Source of the DNA: Oreohelix idahoensis
Lineage: Eukaryota > Mollusca > Gastropoda > Stylommatophora > Oreohelicidae
Direction of reading: 5' to 3'
DNA length: 64,000 nt
Assembly (NCBI GenBank): GCA_024509875.1
Contig: JAMPIV010000590.1
Coordinates: 339,001-403,000 of the forward strand
The first letter of the stretch is position 1, and each line of letters begins with the position of its first letter. Below, one piece after another: positions 26,201 through 35,439 of the stretch. Below the pieces are notes generated by a model that was not told where the DNA came from, did not search any database, and saw only the letters and a list, made by a program, of their open reading frames with translations. The position numbers were made by a program, and so were the translations under genes.

Positions 26201-26931
26201 AGTTGGATGAGATGATAAATTTGAAAATAATCGAACCATCCACCTCTGCATATTCTTCGCCGATGGTTATTGTTCGTAAAAAAGACAATAACATACGTCT
26301 TTGCGTTGAATATCGAAAATTGAATCAAGTAACGAAGTTCGATGCCGAACCTATGCCTTTACTGGAAGAGCTACTTACTCGACTCTCCAAATCTCATTTT
26401 TTCACTAAACTTGATTTGTCTAAAGGATATTGGCAAGTTCCTTTATCTGAACGCGCCAAACCTCTCACGGCTTTTTCAACACCTAGAGGTTTGTTCCAAT
26501 GGAATTTTATGCCTTTCGGTCTTATGAACGCACCAGCTACATTCGTACGCATGATGCGCCGAATCCTATCTTATCGGTCAGATGTCATTGCATATCTAGA
26601 CGACATCTGTCTTTTTAGCGATACTTGGGAAGATCACTATTCAGGGTTAGATGAATTGCTGTCTACTTTGCGTGAGCACAACCTGACAGCGAAACCCTCT
26701 AAAGCCTATATTGGTTTTAGCGAAATTTCTTTCCTAGGCCACCGAGTTGGTCATGGTTTCCTAAAGACAGAGGACCATAATACTAGTAAGATACTTAACA
26801 TCTCAATCCCTAAGACTAAAAAAACAGGTGAGAAGTCTGTTAGGTCTTATTCAATTTTATGGCAGATTCATTCAGAATCTATCCTCTATCATGGCACCTC
26901 TCTCAACACTTCTAAAGAAAGGTTCGCCTAA
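23269..26931 (+). CDS. Gag C-terminus, protease, integrase, RT
   Basis: A 1,220-codon frame. The first ~80 residues are SCAN-like (TVDRWIELSKTEKTYEGL, then LLLRDKIMSCVNKPFLEF); SCAN domains of vertebrate zinc-finger proteins derive from Gmr1-like Gag. A Gly/Asn/Arg-rich stretch follows, then a CPQC...CGH cluster (about residues 265-285). Protease: LFDSGCTT near residue 318. Integrase: an HHCC zinc-binding part (HAHDSQCAGHMG, CRSCKVCQ) from about 510, then MAIDIIGPF, LSDHGTQL and PMSNGMVERLNRTL, the D,D,E set. RT begins near 945 and includes LRLCVEYRKLNQV-like and YLDDICLF motifs. The start shown is simply the first codon after a frame break; Gag begins upstream. A third extra A at about 26818-26824 ends the reading before RNase H. 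Confidence 0.93.
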   Translation: MVPETGVEFSEFTAKARLTVDRWIELSKTEKTYEGLMDLLLRDKIMSCVNKPFLEFIHERKPKSLKEMEEYCSQYVTAHPDVTFGNTKIKESMPVASATPYNPNYSHRFQGPQNRFDKKGNHNSYQNQGNQSFQGSSSKNWRRADSSRHRGGHNYRNFRRGSNYRNYQGYPSWSQQDHNYRDTHYNEYDNGNQGNYDSNPNRGYNRGNNNYRGDNNRGRSQYKRHKPHFQANSAQQESNEAYKQSKDNNDASNMACAAFDFGRASQCPQCKTLFEPTTVSTLSCGHPLPALPASVAHDGRGSLVLHKGLVNNNPVSVLFDSGCTTIGVRQSLVDPSRATGQVVKCVTFGGTLEKYSTAIIRIATPFFTGDVHACLLPNPIADLIIGRIHGVRECTPQQISTWERQNMQIANAVVTRAQALNMPQTSSTEDNEVHNQDNPLVISRDSFIKQQEDDPTLKKFFILATKGDPNKDTSRKSWITKKNGVLVRMVQDSITSSHSQILVPKNLRVKILQHAHDSQCAGHMGFSRTKSRVLAAFFWPLVNKDIRIYCRSCKVCQEVKSKGPRHAAPIQAADIPIRPFQKMAIDIIGPFKIKSARGHQFILTCVDMCTRWPEAIPLKSITTADIADALWLIFSRLGFPGEILSDHGTQLISDTMSQVMSTLQIDRSLSSIYHPMSNGMVERLNRTLKNLLGKITEDHPQDWDRVLPAALFAYREVPNEHTGFSPFELVFGARPRGPMSLLHDLITSDNIDDDTKSSYEYVIALRQKIIEACKLATSSSEFAKQKARQFANKKRCLRQLCPGDKAFVLLPCRENRLLISWKGPYDIISKISDVDYIVDIDGKHKTFHINMLTEFHERPDYLQPIFQATDNSPVQHGHYSSLSVIQDEETSFSDVNLPLPMIPLHSSESWKNVTVSPDLSLGEQRQVSTMLQTFQDVLTDIPGQTHVIEHDIVLTDHTPIRVRPYPIPIHFQAQVEKELDEMINLKIIEPSTSAYSSPMVIVRKKDNNIRLCVEYRKLNQVTKFDAEPMPLLEELLTRLSKSHFFTKLDLSKGYWQVPLSERAKPLTAFSTPRGLFQWNFMPFGLMNAPATFVRMMRRILSYRSDVIAYLDDICLFSDTWEDHYSGLDELLSTLREHNLTAKPSKAYIGFSEISFLGHRVGHGFLKTEDHNTSKILNISIPKTKKTGEKSVRSYSILWQIHSESILYHGTSLNTSKERFA

Positions 26932-27409
26932 TGTGGTCCACTGGTCTCAGGAATGCCAATGCTCTCTGGATAAAATTAAAACATTGTTTTCAACACCACC
27001 TATTTTGGTGCTACCTACTAAAGATAAGACATTCGTTCTTCGTAGTGACGCTTCATCCACTGGGATTGGAGCGGCACTAATGCAAGAGTACTCTGGAACT
27101 CTGCATCCTGTAATGTATATTTCCAGAAAACTTAATGCGGCAGAAAGGAATTATTCGGTTTTAGACCGTGAGCTATTAGCTATGGTTTGGTCGATCCTCA
27201 AACTACAGAGATTCCTTCTAGGCGCACATTTCATAGTAGAAACCGACCAAAAAGCTCTTACTGCTATACAGAGTAAGAATTTGAAGAGCTCGAGGTCTAC
27301 TCGATATGCAATTGCTCTTCAACCTTTTCATTTCTCTGTGCGAGCTATTCGTGGATCAGATAATGTGATGGCAGACATTCTGTCAAGATGCCCACATGAT
27401 TCCACATAA
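26815..27409 (+). CDS. RT thumb and RNase H
   Basis: Continues the RT in another frame after the A7 run at about 26818-26824: RSLLGLIQFYGRFIQNLS is the standard connection region. RNase H residues are visible: VLRSDASSTGIGAAL, DRELLAMVWSI and ETDQKAL, ending with DNVMADILSRCP and TAA at 27407-27409. The chromodomain and integrase that end most Ty3/gypsy pol genes are absent here because integrase lies upstream of RT. Confidence 0.92.
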
Positions 27410-27895
27410 CTATTAGGGCTTAGACTTCTTGATATGTCTAGTTCTATAGTAGTTCCTTTTCTATATCATGATAGATACACATTTGTAATTTAATAATATA
27501 ATGATTGTATCACTACATAGCGGTTCATTGATGTTTATTCACCGCTGTGTTTTGATGATTTTTTCTTCATAAATCATAAATTTAAGATATCTAATACGAA
27601 ATGATGATATGAATTTTTTAGGCATTGTGTAATTGCCAGAATTGTATTATACTTTGATGACACCTTCCTGAAAAAATATACTTGTAGAGAAATAATTTCT
27701 CTCAGTTTATGAGACACATTCTCACCAGTCGCTCCATAAGTCGACTTAGCCTCATATTAGGCGTTATAGGTATTCCTGATATTTTCATCTGCGCATTATT
27801 CATGCGTTGTGAGCCTATTGTACGTTGCTCCTAGATGTATTTCAAAAAAAAAAAAAAAATGTTCCATTTTTTTTTCCCGGGAGGTGTGGTAAGAC
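27410..27895 (+). other. 3' untranslated part of LTR element
   Basis: AT-rich non-coding part of the element. It ends in an A run (27844-27859), a T run and the purine-rich GGGAGGTGTGGTAAGAC directly before the right LTR, the probable polypurine tract that primes plus-strand synthesis. Confidence 0.7.
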
Positions 27896-29393
27896 TGTTA
27901 CGTGCAGTCTTTGATATCTTACAATATTATACATTGGTATACTTGTTATGTTCGCAAATATTTTGTAAACAAAATAGTGCTTAAGGAAAAGTCATTATTG
28001 AGTTACTTCCCTTGAAAGTTGTGTCGGCTCTTTCGATCGAACTCCGCGGATGAGTCCAGTTTTCTGCGATTTATTCTTCGTTTGGGTAGTAATAGATTGT
28101 TCTTGCTTCAGAATATCTATGGCCTGAATTTATGTGTATTGTTTGTCTGAGTAGGACGAGTCTGTCTTATTTCTGTATATCTTTACATATCTAAGTCGAA
28201 CTATATGTTCTGTTGTCTCTAGAGAGGTCAAAGGCTATTCGGCGGATGTGTCGCTAGAGTGTGGTGTGATTTGGCTTCGTCCCGATAGGGACTGTGTTTT
28301 CTATGTCGGCTTGTCGCCGGGGAAAAAGTGATCTCAGTATTTGTGGGGAAAGTGATAGTCGTCTAGACCTATCGTGTATGCTTTACCCCAGTGTTTATTC
28401 GTATTGCCAAGGAATGGCAGAATCATATTTCTGATACCAAGATAATAATAGACACTCTTATGAACTCTCGTACGAAGCCACCATTTTCGATAGGTACGAT
28501 TTGAATGTCTAAGAGAATATATTTGACTCGATGAAAACGACTTCGATTCCTAGCAGCACTATATCCTGTAGATTGCAGTCAAGTGTTCATGATCAAATCT
28601 ACAGAGCAATGAAAGATTTAATGAATGACTAACTTTAGGACAGATTCATTATCTGTATCCAAACGTGAGTGACAGCTCACGAGTGAAGCCATCTTGGAAC
28701 CAAACATGTAGTGACTTTCAAGAAGAGAAAAGGGATGCCCGTATTATCGCTTGATTAGTCCAGAGATCACTGCTACACATGAGAACCCATTGCTAGCGGT
28801 TCAATATTATTATATGAAAAAACTGTGCTGAACCTTATGTTAAAGAATCTTCGCTAGACGAGATTAGGTAGAAGCCATCTTGGATATTGTTTATAATCTG
28901 ACGTGCTTTGTCAGTAAACTCAGTTGATATATATATATATGGGCAATACTGGGTGCTTGGCTACTGACAGTCCATTATAATATTATTCTACATGAGTGCC
29001 CATGTAACATAACATTGCAAGACCAGTTATCCACTGTACCATGATGTATTATGCCAACCTGTGATTTGTCACTATCTGTGCTGTCGAGTGTGTACGTCCA
29101 ATTAAACTTTAGTAAAGGTACACAGTCGTTGGTGTCGATGACTTCCAGCCATACATGAGTGTGAGAAAAGAACATTTGTCAACACCACGAACCCTTATTA
29201 TCATTCGCACATTATACACTCAATCCATGTCTACACACCACTGCGTAGGTCAAGTTGACATTCCATACACTACAGTGGAGCAAACAACACCATAGAGATC
29301 TTATCAACTGATGATGATGATGTCTGCTTCCATCCACTTATATTTATCCTTTTGGTGGATATCATTAACGGGAATAAAATAACAACTTTATCA
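27896..29393 (+). repeat. Gmr1-like element, 3' LTR
   Basis: 1,498 bp, TGTTACGTGC...TTTATCA, almost identical to the left LTR. Followed by the target duplication ATCCT at 29394-29398. Confidence 0.95.
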
Positions 29394-29398
29394 ATCCT

Positions 29399-29720
29399 TC
29401 ATAACTGTAGGACCATAATTCATCATCATCTTTTCCCATTTCGCTGCCTGTGGAGAATACAGCCGTTACAGCATCTCTCCCCCCTCCCCCCTCCCCCATG
29501 TAAGAGGCCTGCATCCAAACATTAACGTGCACTTGCAGCAGTGCTTTCTGTAACATTTTCTTTTACGTGATGAAGTTGCAAGCACCACGCCCAACCTCAT
29601 ATTGGTTGTCTGTTACGACATGCCACAGGGCGCAGAAGTCCTTTTCTTTCTGTGTCTCATCGGAGGCCCCTGGGACTACACGGGGCGCTGTTAGACCATG
29701 TAGCATAAATATCTGAATGA
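29399..29720 (-). repeat. Displaced 5' side of Penelope-like element
   Basis: This sequence adjoined 19936 before the LTR element inserted. The block 29520-29610 recurs at 6470-6560 and, inverted, at 7481-7610, so it is repetitive. Whether it is Penelope 5' sequence or an unrelated repeat hit by the Penelope insertion cannot be decided here. Confidence 0.45.
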
Positions 29721-29854
29721 TGGAATGTGCTATGAATGTTTCATATAGTACGGGTTTTGAACCATGAAGCTTATAGAATTCGATGCCACTTAACCGTTAC
29801 CACTGAACCAAGAACCGGACCATATTTCTTTAATGCGTTCTTTTCTTTCCCAGT

Positions 29855-29857
<3 letters not shown>

Positions 29858-29908
<51 letters not shown>
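29858..29908. repeat. (GA)n microsatellite
   Basis: About 25 GA repeats, directly abutting the G-rich left terminus of the repeat-bearing element at 29907. Confidence 0.97.
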
Positions 29909-29910
<2 letters not shown>

Positions 29911-30016
29911 CCGGATTAAACCAAGAAGGGCCTCTTGGCTTTTTGATGTTTGGGCCCCCTTCACCTAATAGGCAATAATTTTAATATTTTTTTTCAAACC
30001 TCTTAGCATGGTGACG

Positions 30017-30540
30017 GCAAATATTAGTATTATTAATAGACTGGTATGTTAGTTTGTTAGCATGGTGGTTGTATATCCTAGTATTATTAATAGACTGGTA
30101 TGTTAGTTTGTTAGCATGGTGGTTGTATATCCTAGTATTATTAATAGACATGTATGTTAGTTTGTTAGCATGGTGGTTGTATATCCTAGTATTATTAATA
30201 GACTGGTATGTTAGTTTGTTAGCATGGTGGTTGTATATCCTAGTATTATTAATAGACTGGTATGTTAGTTTGTTAACATGGTGGTTGTATATCCTAGTAT
30301 TATTAATAGACTGGTATGTTAGTTTGTTAGCATGGTGGTTGTATATCCTAGTATTATTAATAGACTGGTATGTTAGTTTGTTAACATGGTGGTTGTATAT
30401 CCTAGTATTATTAATAGACTGGTATGTTAGTTTGTTAGCATGGTGGTTGTATATCCTAGTATTATTAATAAACTGGTATGTTAGTTTGTTAGCATGATGG
30501 TTGTATATCCTAGTATTATTAATAGACTGCTATGTTAGTT
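30017..30540. repeat. 54-bp tandem array, about 9-10 copies
   Basis: Each unit contains CATGGTGGTTGTATATCC, AGTATTATTAATAGAC and TATGTTAGTTTGTT. The period is 54 bp, a multiple of 3, so one forward frame stays open (30054-30497) and encodes a hydrophobic 18-residue repeat. No ordinary codon constraint is apparent, and copies differ at single bases. A further partial unit lies at 30931-30950 beyond the LINE insertion. Confidence 0.93.
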
Positions 30541-30931
30541 TTTTTTGTGGTAAATCTTTTGGCCGAATACCATCACCAACCAAGATCTGCTTACTCGGAG
30601 CAAGCAAGAGGACATGCACACCATCATAGCTGGCAGACGCTGGAGCTGGGTTGGCCATGCCCTCAGAAGAGACCCCGATGCCATCACAAGAACAGCTATG
30701 CTATGGACCCCTGAAGGAAAACGAAAGAGAGGCCGACCAAAAACAACTTGGCGGAGGACTGTGGAGGCTGAGATGCAAAGAATTAACCAGAGTTGGGGCA
30801 CTGTACGAAGGATGGCCGCCAACCGAGCAAAGTGGAATCAATTTGTTGTTGACCTACAAGACGCCACCAGGCGTAATGGCCACTGACTGCTTTGACGGTC
30901 GGCGGCTAAGGATGAAAGAAGAAGAAGAAGA
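30541..30931 (+). mobile_element. LINE 3' end inserted in the tandem array
   Basis: A 5'-truncated non-LTR element ending in (GAA)n. It is flanked by ATGTTAGTTT on both sides (30532-30541 and about 30931-30940), a target duplication taken from the 54-bp unit. The frame at 30614-30886 encodes the C-terminus of an RTE-like protein: RRWSWVGHALRRDPDAITR, WTPEGKRKRGRPKTTWRRT and RAKWNQFV. Related tails lie at 35185-35372. Confidence 0.8.
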
Positions 30932-31218
30932 TGTTAGTTTGTTAGCATTGCTTACTTCTTTTATTAGTAATTATTTTGTATTAATGTTTATTAGTATAGC
31001 AAATTGTTCATGAGGCGTTATGATTTTGCCTGGGTGTACTGTCACTTTTAAGCTATTTCTGTTATTACTATCTTTTTAGAACGTTATGAATGCGATTGCA
31101 AAGTGCTAACATTTTCTTTTTGTACATAAATACATGAATTTTTAAATTTTTTTTTTTTTTTTACTTATGCACGGGCCCCTATGCCTCAACATACATAGCC
31201 TAATGGATAACCCGGCCC

Positions 31219-32100
31219 CGGATAGAAAGAAGGAAGATGGAAGAAATAAAATGTTATGTCATTCCACGCCTCAAGGGCTGAACAAAAAATTACAAACGTA
31301 GCTCAAACATTAATTTTTGCTTGTTTATACTTAAACTTAATAAATTTAAACATGCTAATAGTTATCGCACAGTCTCCGGCTTTATTCCGTCTTTCAACCC
31401 TTCCGAACACCAAAACAAATATACTAATTTCCATCTATTATCAATTTATTAAAACCTTTCCTGATCTCGCTACTTTATCTTTAAAAAAAACTATTACTAG
31501 TTTTCAGCTTCATTTTAAATTCAGCAGACTTAGTCTTCGTACAGCGATAGTTAATGCCCCAGACTGCCTTCAAATCAATTTTTCTAATTCAAATTTTACC
31601 ATGTTCCTACAAAGAAACCAATATCCTTAACAAGTCAGCAGATTACTCGGGGCATAAAGAGAGACAAATCGCCTTAAAAGGGTGATAAATCCTTACAAAG
31701 TAAAAGCATTTATATTTTCATCAACAAACTGTGCACAATTCAAAGGAATCGTTCTGACTTGTTGTGAAAATTAAATCCTTCATTTGACAAATTCATTCCG
31801 AATCTTTTCGCCTGTAACGTTACAAACCTGCTAAATAATGTAACACCAAGAGACGAACGTCTATTCACATCAGAGGAACTTGTCAGACGACGGAAAATAA
31901 ATTCGAAACAATAAAACCGGATTAGCTGCGCGCGTGTCCCGGATCTTGCGATTCCGAGGAGTAAAATTATTTGCAATGAAAAAGTGCTGAAAATTGAAAG
32001 ACAGCGGAATATAATCATGTGACCTTTAAGTCTGAAAGATTTGCTAATAGTAAAAAGAGACCCATGTTTTGTTTTTTTTTGCAAAGTAGACGAAAATTTC

Positions 32101-32102
<2 letters not shown>
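31219..32102. other. No recognised gene
   Basis: AT-rich stretch. The frame at 31256-31630 is low-complexity-like and unrecognised. Nothing else supported. Confidence 0.35.

Positions 32103-32142
<40 letters not shown>
32103..32142. repeat. Poly-C tract, 40 bases
   Basis: Forty consecutive C. Such tracts are hard to sequence, so the length may not be exact. Confidence 0.95.
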
Positions 32143-32159
32143 ACCCACATTAGTGTATA

Positions 32160-32560
32160 GTGTCTGATGGAAGTTTCTTTGGGCATATTATGAGAAGAAG
32201 AAAGATGGAACATATTGTGACAACATGAACGATTGAGGGGAAAAGATACAGAGGACGACAAAGAGACAAGATACTGGACAGTTTGATGTCACGGCATGAC
32301 AAGAAGTCAACAATAGATTTGTTAAAGTGTAATGGAGACATGTGTTTTGAGCAGAGACATAATCACCCACGCCACCAGGCATGGTACTTGAAGAAGAAGT
32401 TTGGTGGAAGCAACAAAGAAAGTTAACATATGCCTTCACTTAACACATGGAGAAGAGAATTGGGGACAGACATGAAGGGAATGAAGACGACATGGACAGA
32501 CCTTGAGCTGATGGCACGGGAGACGTGACGTCACACTTGACGTGTTCCATCCTTATATGA
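32160..32560 (+). mobile_element. LINE 3'-end fragment
   Basis: The plus-strand reading contains FGHIMRRRKMEHI, then EGKRYRGRQRDKILDSL, and RHQAWYLKKK, which is the C-terminal tail of an RTE/CR1-like LINE protein. One in-frame stop interrupts it. It follows the poly-C tract. Confidence 0.6.
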
Positions 32561-32689
32561 CAACCAGCTAAGCACAATGCAAAGTATACCGATGTGGGAG
32601 TGAACTTCTGTCTGATAGGCTAGTTACACCCTCGCTGACTCTTGAAATTATCCACACACTTCCAGGGATTCCGCCCTGTGATGAAACAT

Positions 32690-32990
32690 GCTGAGAACCC
32701 AGCATTGCACAATAAGCCTGGAGAAGTCACTTGAGCCTTCTTGGGTGGCGGGGAATGCACAATATGCCACGTATTTCTTCCTCCTAACTGGGGTGCAGAT
32801 GTGATAATGTTTTAAATGTAAGCCAAGCTGGAGAAAGTGGTGTTCATGACTTCCAATTCAGCACGTTTCGGAATGACAGAAGAGTCAAGGGCTATGGTAT
32901 AGATAATATGAAGGAGTCTTCAACTTGGTATTGGCTGCAACAGAGGGAGAAGCTCAGCAGCCCTAGTTAAGCAACAACAACAAACCCTGT
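32690..32990 (+). repeat. SINE-like family 3, plus copy
   Basis: Shares long blocks with 47090-47455 (plus), 49015-49215 (minus) and 49860-50255 (plus): AAGCCAAGCTGGAGAAA, CAGCACGTTTCGGAATG, GGAGTCTTCAACTTGGTATT and a tail of CAA repeats. No coding capacity. The constant CAA-rich 3' end suggests a retrotransposed short element, but I see no clear pol III boxes. Confidence 0.75.
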
Positions 32991-34015
32991 GTTTACCAAA
33001 ACTCCTTCGCTAAAGAAGGTACATTTCCTTTGCTTTCAGCTGTTTAGCCGCCGTCATACTTACTAACTTTAGCGTTTTATTTTACAACCAGCAAGTAACA
33101 GACCAAACCAAGACGGGAAATAACTATCTTGCGCTCTTTCTATTGCATATCCTGATGACGTCACTAATTCTCATTTGGACATTTCATTCCTTACTATTCC
33201 ATTTGAACTTCGTTGGATCTTTTTAGTAAAGCGTATCAGAACACAAGCTCAATGCTCAATGCACCATGACAAAATAAAAAGCCTGCGTGTTCTTTTAATG
33301 GTTGTTTAATTTAGCTTTCAAGTTGCAATGCGCGTTGTTTTCCGTATTTACCAGAAAAGCAGGCATAATTTTTTTCATTGTTCGTCATAGTACATTTGAC
33401 TTCGACAATTATTGCATTCTCCAGCTTGACTGCCGTCAAACACATGACTCATAGTCAGAAACCACATATTACTTTTATTGTTAAGGTGTATATGTGTGTA
33501 TAGTAGTCTGTGTGGGTGTATTGGTTTAAATCTCACTGTTAATTGAAATTATGTTCACCTGAGCAAGTCCAAAGTCTGCCTGTGACCATAACAAGGGTTG
33601 GACACCGAAGCCACGCTGACGGAAACTCAGGTAAACGAATAACTCAGGCAATTTGGTCCTCCCAAGACAGTGTCAAAGGTTGTATATAATTCCCTGGTTT
33701 AAAGGTTACTTGAGAGTGGCGGGTTCTAAGGAAATGCTCTTGAAGATGTTAGCACATTTGTAGGGGTTACCCTGTTATGTGTTTATGTACCTAGGATTTT
33801 CATTCACAGAACAATCATTAAAAACAAAAATGTGGGGTGGGGGAGGAAAGGGGGTGGTTCCTGACATCGAATAAATCATTAAGTCGGACAGAATATTGAG
33901 GTCAGACACGGGATAATATGAAACTAATGAAGTGAGGCAAGAAATACTGAAGTCACACACGAAATAATAATGAAGCCTGGCACAAAATAATGAAATCTTG
34001 TTCTATTTGAACTTT
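32991..34015. other. No recognised gene
   Basis: Mixed-composition DNA. A G-rich tract lies at 33835-33858. Nothing supported. Confidence 0.35.
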
Positions 34016-34019
34016 GATT

Positions 34020-34262
34020 TTTCCAGAGTGGTTAGAGAGCTAGTCGCTCGAGACAACGTTACCGGGCTCGAAACCTGGTAGCTTAACGCTCCAGTTTACC
34101 CAGCTGTAAATGGCTACCTGATTCTGCTTTGGATTTGGGGAAGGCAAAGGCAGCGAGGAGGGAACCGATTACTAACACCTCATAGAGCTGAGACCTTTAT
34201 AATAAAGTCTCTAACGCGTCCCTCCCCTACGGCAGTATTCGCTGTGGGAGTACCCTTACCTT
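34020..34262 (+). repeat. tRNA-like SINE family 1, plus copy
   Basis: A-box-like CCAGAGTGGTTAGAGAG and B-box-like GGGCTCGAAACC, then CCCAGCTGTAAATGGC and CCCTACGGCAGTATTCGC. The family's other copies are listed at 15325-15605. Confidence 0.85.
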
Positions 34263-34430
34263 TAGAGCCGCCTGCCTGCGATTTTTATCAGTCTTGCGGA
34301 AGGTCCTGGGTTCGATTCTCGGTAAGCCTATCACTTCTGTTGGTTTTTCTGTTGTCTAGTCTTCTACTTCTGTATTTCTCACGAGTGCCTGAAACATTTT
34401 TTTGTATATTATTTATTTATTGCTTTATGA
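34262..34430 (+). repeat. tRNA-like SINE family 4, plus copy
   Basis: The B-box-like GGGTTCGATTCTCGG followed by TAAGCCTATCACTTCTGTTG matches, in the opposite orientation, the copies at 34793-35065, 35378-37190 and 46790-47005. It directly abuts the end of the preceding SINE. Confidence 0.65.
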
Positions 34431-34792
34431 TAAGAACACTTTGGGTGTTCTACTGACAATCCTTCATGTCTTCTATTTCACTCTATCCTTCTTTCAGGTC
34501 TTCCATTCCACCCTATTCTTCCTTCAGGTATTCCATTCCACCCTATTCTTCCTTATGCTCTTTCATTAGACGTATTTTAAAAAGTGTTTGCCTTCATATG
34601 GTGAGGTACGCTCTTTCAGCCACAGACAGAAGTCCTTCGGTAACTGCCACTGAAGAAAAAAATCAGTGTTTGAACGCTAGGGCAACCTTGAGAAATAATG
34701 ATAAACACTGAAAAGGACTTGTAGTATCTATCAGATATCACGATGAAGCCCTGGTAAGGACCAGTTCTGAAAAGGACTATTAGTAGCTATCA

Positions 34793-35065
34793 GATAAATA
34801 AATAAATATAGGTAATTAATAGGCCCTCTTTGGACATAAAGGAGGACACCAGGCAACATAAAAGAAATATAAGTGATAGGCTTACCGGGAATCGAACCAA
34901 GAACCATCGAAACATCGTCATCGCCTTGCTGTGAAAGTAAATCATGAAAAGACGTACAGCCAATTTAGCCCCCCAACCCCCCCCCCCCTTCCTCCTCCTC
35001 ACATCCCCCCCCCCCCCATCCCAAAAAAAACACACGTTCGGCCGAGGTCATTCTCACGATTCCTA
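34793..35065 (-). repeat. tRNA-like SINE family 4, minus copy
   Basis: The complement contains a B-box-like GGTTCGATTCCCGG and ends in a (TTTA)n-type simple tail (seen here as AAATAAATAAATA at the left). C-rich tracts at 34975-34988 and 35006-35018 interrupt it. Confidence 0.75.
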
Positions 35066-35184
35066 CACACCTACGGAATAAAGGATCCGTGAACAACCCA
35101 GCCATTTAAAGGCTCGGTCACTGATATGATTTTCCTACCAGTAACTAAATAAGTGCCCAATGGGCTGATCACCCGTTGGCTTGT

Positions 35185-35372
35185 CACACCGATTACGGAA
35201 ACAACGGCAGATGGATCTATTTGTTGTTGCCCTAAAGACGCCGCTAGGCGTGATGGGAAACTACAACAGAGAAAATCAATCTGCTGTTGCCCTTAAGACG
35301 CCACAAGGCGTGATGGCCTCTGACTGCTTGGTCGGTCTTTGGCTAAGGACGGAAGAAGAAGATGAACTAAAT
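35185..35372 (+). mobile_element. Duplicated LINE tail fragment
   Basis: Two consecutive copies of a tail of the LINE type at 30541-30931: CTAAAGACGCCGCTAGGCGT and CTTAAGACGCCACAAGGCGT, each preceded by GTTGTTGCC-like sequence, with (GAA)-rich ending. It appears to be a partial tandem duplication of a 3' end. Confidence 0.6.
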
Positions 35373-35439
35373 AAGTAAATAAATAGATAAAGGTAATTAA
35401 CAGGTACTCGTTGGACATAAAGGATGACACCAGACAACA

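Larger units (their letters stand above)
19942..29393 (+). mobile_element. Gmr1-like LTR retrotransposon, full length
   Basis: A 9.45-kb element with two 1.5-kb LTRs, 5-bp target duplications, a primer-binding candidate just after the left LTR and a purine-rich tract before the right LTR. The internal part codes for Gag, protease, integrase, reverse transcriptase and RNase H in that order. Integrase before RT is the copia-like order, known within the Ty3/gypsy superfamily from the Gmr1 group. Three single-A expansions break the frame, but nothing else does. It has inserted within sequence belonging to the 5' side of the Penelope-like element. Confidence 0.93.
29907..31218. mobile_element. Possible MITE carrying a 54-bp tandem array
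   Basis: The left end GGGCCGGATTAAACC and the complement of the right end (GGGGCCGGGTTATCC) form an inverted pair, with an inner GGGCCCC block on both sides. The inside holds a tandem array and a LINE tail. GGGCCGG termini are seen in some hAT-type elements. I could not find a clean 8-bp target duplication, so the call is tentative. Confidence 0.4.

Noticed and set aside
28045..28072. GGATGAGTCC in both LTRs, similar to part of a hammerhead (CTGATGAGTCC)
   Set aside because: The full CTGATGA core and a GAAAC partner are missing; only the stem-II-like word matches.
30054..30497. A 147-codon hydrophobic frame resembling repeated membrane segments
   Set aside because: The 54-bp unit is a multiple of three, so a chance open frame persists; no promoter or non-repeat coding sequence accompanies it.
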